Shown here one piece after another: positions 5,301 to 6,996 of a stretch of DNA of 6,996 bases. Origin of the DNA: Methanobacteriota archaeon (lineage in GTDB: Archaea; Thermoplasmatota; Poseidoniia; Poseidoniales; Poseidoniaceae); the NCBI GenBank assembly GCA_002694245.1, contig NZLM01000070.1, positions 85,506-92,501 of the forward strand, in the 5' to 3' direction. The notes beneath the pieces were generated by a model that ran no database searches, was not told where the DNA came from, and saw only the letters and a program-made list of their open reading frames with translations. Position numbers and translations under genes: made by a program. Each line of letters opens with the position of its first letter. Position 1 is the stretch's first letter.

Positions 5301-6996
5301 TCAGTTTTCATCTTCTTGCAAAACCGAAATCAGGCTGCTTTGTTCAGCAAGTCTGTCCTTGACATCGGCTCTCCTGCCTTTACCGACCAGGTAAAGAACA
5401 CCAAACAATGAGAATGTCAGCATTAGGACACCAAATGGTAGAGCCCAGTTACTGACAACTTGTCCAGCAACATCGAAGAAAGGTGAGTCACTAGATAGTT
5501 CCTGATCGATTTTCTTAATGTTATCAGATTCACTAACCTCTACGATGTTGTTAGTAGGATCTACTACTACCACAACATCGCTTGAGCCAGCAGATACTGG
5601 ATACAGCAGATAGACTTCAACAGGTTCTGGTTCATCGCTAGCATCAACACCCAGGATTGCTCCGATTGTCTGGCGACTTACAATAGACCCTTCAGGACAA
5701 CCATTGTTACGTATTTCTTTCTCCATTTCATTGTCATATCCATCGAATTCACAAAGCACGATTTCAATGTTTGTTGCATGGACATTTCCTTTATTCAGTA
5801 GAACTACTTTGACAGGTATCGATTTGCCAACTTCATCGCTGTATCTTTCAACACTTACTTCATCAACCACCAAGTTAGGTGCCTTCAACCTTAGAGTTAG
5901 AATCATCTCATTGGTGTCTAGTAGCTCGCCTGCCCACTCTGGGCTATCGTCATGGTCGCCATCTTCTAGCATATTGCCTGCCATGCTTGTGACCTTCAAT
6001 CCGATGTAACGAGTATCTAATTTAGCGCCGGTTGCGATGTGTACTGTTGCAATCATCATGTGAGTTGTGTAAGGGTCCATTTCTGGTAGTCGCCATTCAT
6101 CGATATCAGTCATGTATACACACACATCATCTGGGAAATCATCTGCGTCTGAGGTTGTTTCAACACACGGCGTCTCTACAACTAAGTCGTTACCAACATA
6201 GTTGACCATCTTCCACTCAACCTTCCAATCGGAAAGTGCTCCCATTCCTGGCAAGGTATTCCAAAGTACATTACCTGTCGAGCTATCTCTTGTCGAAGTA
6301 TGGTTGTGTAAAGAAGGTGTATCTGGGACATTTCCAGCATTAGTGACATTGACAACGAACTCTACAATTCTACCTGGGGCACTGATTTTCACAGGGTTGT
6401 CGATAGATGAGTCCATACTGATTTGCATATCGTAGAACTCGTTCACAGTAATTTGGAACATTACTTCATCACGAAGTCTTGTTCTATGTCCTGTATCATC
6501 TGGATAATCCTCTTCGCTAAATGTCTGAATTACTACTGTGTAATCGCCAGCAGGTACTTGTGTAGGGACATTGATTGTTATGTCAACTGTCTGTGAAGTG
6601 TCTCTAGTTAACTCTGTAAGAATTGATCTTGGTACATCGATATCCCATAGAACATCAATACCTGCTGAGTCGTACACTCTTCCTAGTCTCATGTCATACC
6701 TGTCAGGTCCATTTCCAGTGTTGGTAACTGTCGTTGGTATAATCCAAGTATCTCCCGGATTAGCAGACAATTCTGTGGTTTCAGCATCAGCAACTAGATC
6801 GAATACATGTATTACATTTGTACTCAAAATTACAGAGTCTGCAACACGCGGATATCCTTCTAAGTGTGCCTTGACTGTAACTGCAGGACCTAATCCTGCA
6901 TTAGCATTCACAGGCGCACACACAGATACTCCCACTGTGTATGTCGTTCCTACAGGCCATAACCTTGGACTATTAGGATCGCCAGGGTCTCTTGGC
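5301..6996 (-). CDS. CARDB-domain exported membrane protein, C-terminal 564 residues (5' end outside window)
   Basis: The frame ends at a TGA (complement of 5301-5303) and stays open to the right edge. A GTG at 6935 could be called as a start, but the twenty codons beyond it (P-R-D-P-G-D-P-N-S-P onward) read as ordinary protein, so the start lies outside. Numbering from the edge, residues about 61-185 and 186-371 look like two beta-sandwich domains, each with an N-x-G-N-x-P-D turn (T-N-T-G-N-G-P-D and T-N-A-G-N-V-P-D), as in NEW3-like or CARDB-like modules. Residues about 372-495 match a CARDB domain, with A-P-N-L-V-V-D-E-V at the start and N-N-I-V-E-V-S-E-S-D-N-I at the end. Cysteine pairs 277/292 and 415/433 may form disulfides. 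A membrane helix at 518-537 precedes G-K-G-R-R and a 25-residue cytoplasmic tail. Such domains usually act as surface adhesion or spacer modules; no catalytic domain is visible. It converges on the regulator with a 25-base gap. Confidence 0.85.
   Translation of the reverse strand, partial: PRDPGDPNSPRLWPVGTTYTVGVSVCAPVNANAGLGPAVTVKAHLEGYPRVADSVILSTNVIHVFDLVADAETTELSANPGDTWIIPTTVTNTGNGPDRYDMRLGRVYDSAGIDVLWDIDVPRSILTELTRDTSQTVDITINVPTQVPAGDYTVVIQTFSEEDYPDDTGHRTRLRDEVMFQITVNEFYDMQISMDSSIDNPVKISAPGRIVEFVVNVTNAGNVPDTPSLHNHTSTRDSSTGNVLWNTLPGMGALSDWKVEWKMVNYVGNDLVVETPCVETTSDADDFPDDVCVYMTDIDEWRLPEMDPYTTHMMIATVHIATGAKLDTRYIGLKVTSMAGNMLEDGDHDDSPEWAGELLDTNEMILTLRLKAPNLVVDEVSVERYSDEVGKSIPVKVVLLNKGNVHATNIEIVLCEFDGYDNEMEKEIRNNGCPEGSIVSRQTIGAILGVDASDEPEPVEVYLLYPVSAGSSDVVVVVDPTNNIVEVSESDNIKKIDQELSSDSPFFDVAGQVVSNWALPFGVLMLTFSLFGVLYLVGKGRRADVKDRLAEQSSLISVLQEDEN
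5385..5444 (-). other. C-terminal transmembrane helix of the CARDB protein
   Basis: A hydrophobic stretch running from W-A-L-P-F-G-V through L-Y-L-V-G is followed by K-G-R-R and a charged tail. This indicates a single membrane anchor with the CARDB and other beta domains outside. The 25 or so residues after the helix end in Asp-Glu-Asn. Confidence 0.85.
5511..5882 (-). other. CARDB domain
   Basis: This segment shows the usual CARDB course. It opens with L-V-V-D-E-V-S-V, then has a strand ending in V-V-L-L-N-K-G-N-V-H-A, where a Gly-Asn turn replaces the usual N-x-G. It closes with V-V-V-V-V-D-P-T-N-N-I-V-E-V-S-E-S-D-N. An insertion carrying two cysteines (C-E-F-D-G-Y and N-N-G-C-P-E-G) sits in the middle. 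CARDB domains are adhesion-like beta sandwiches found in bacterial and archaeal surface proteins. Confidence 0.7.

Noticed and set aside
5301..5450. PGF-CTERM archaeosortase sorting signal at the end of the CARDB protein
   Set aside because: There is a P-F-G before the hydrophobic helix and Arg-Arg after it, but about 25 further residues follow. A sorting signal would end at the basic cluster and needs a Pro-Gly-Phe motif.
5704..6435. Plus-strand open frames at 5704-6009 and 6202-6435
   Set aside because: They lie opposite the coherent minus-strand CARDB protein, have no recognisable features and look like antisense shadows.

Overview
This window looks archaeal, most likely from a planktonic marine euryarchaeon of the Marine Group II (Poseidoniales) type. 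The evidence is a candidate TATA box placed for a leaderless transcript, an ArsR-like archaeal regulator, and surface proteins with long Asp-rich thrombospondin-type-3 (TSP3) calcium-binding repeats and a CARDB domain, each anchored by one C-terminal membrane helix. The TSP3 wording (GDNSDAFPNDANET type) is, from memory, typical of that group. The taxonomic call is inference; there is no rRNA or other marker here.

Layout. (1) Positions 1-480, plus strand: the 3' end of a small single-span membrane protein of unknown function, cut by the left edge. (2) 481-556: a short intergenic region with a candidate promoter. (3) 557-4456, plus strand: the dominant feature, a 1299-residue surface protein. 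It has a signal peptide, fourteen roughly 50-residue propeller-type repeats, about 400 residues of TSP3 repeats, one transmembrane helix, and a cytoplasmic tail with a canonical EF-hand loop. (4) 4457-4519: a 63-nt gap with an inverted repeat and a direct repeat. (5) 4520-5275, plus strand: a winged-helix ArsR-like regulator with a long helical C-terminal half. (6) 5276-5300: a 25-nt convergent junction, within a long imperfect hairpin that includes the regulator's stop codon. (7) 5301-6996, minus strand: the C-terminal 564 residues of a CARDB-containing exported membrane protein whose start lies beyond the right edge.

How they might work together. Three of the four genes encode envelope proteins with small cytoplasmic tails; the fourth is a soluble DNA-binding protein. 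No enzyme, transporter, mobile element, CRISPR array or RNA gene was recognised. The most interesting object is the large protein, which places predicted calcium-binding sites on both sides of the membrane and is followed on the same strand by a regulator. A functional link between the two is a hypothesis based only on adjacency.
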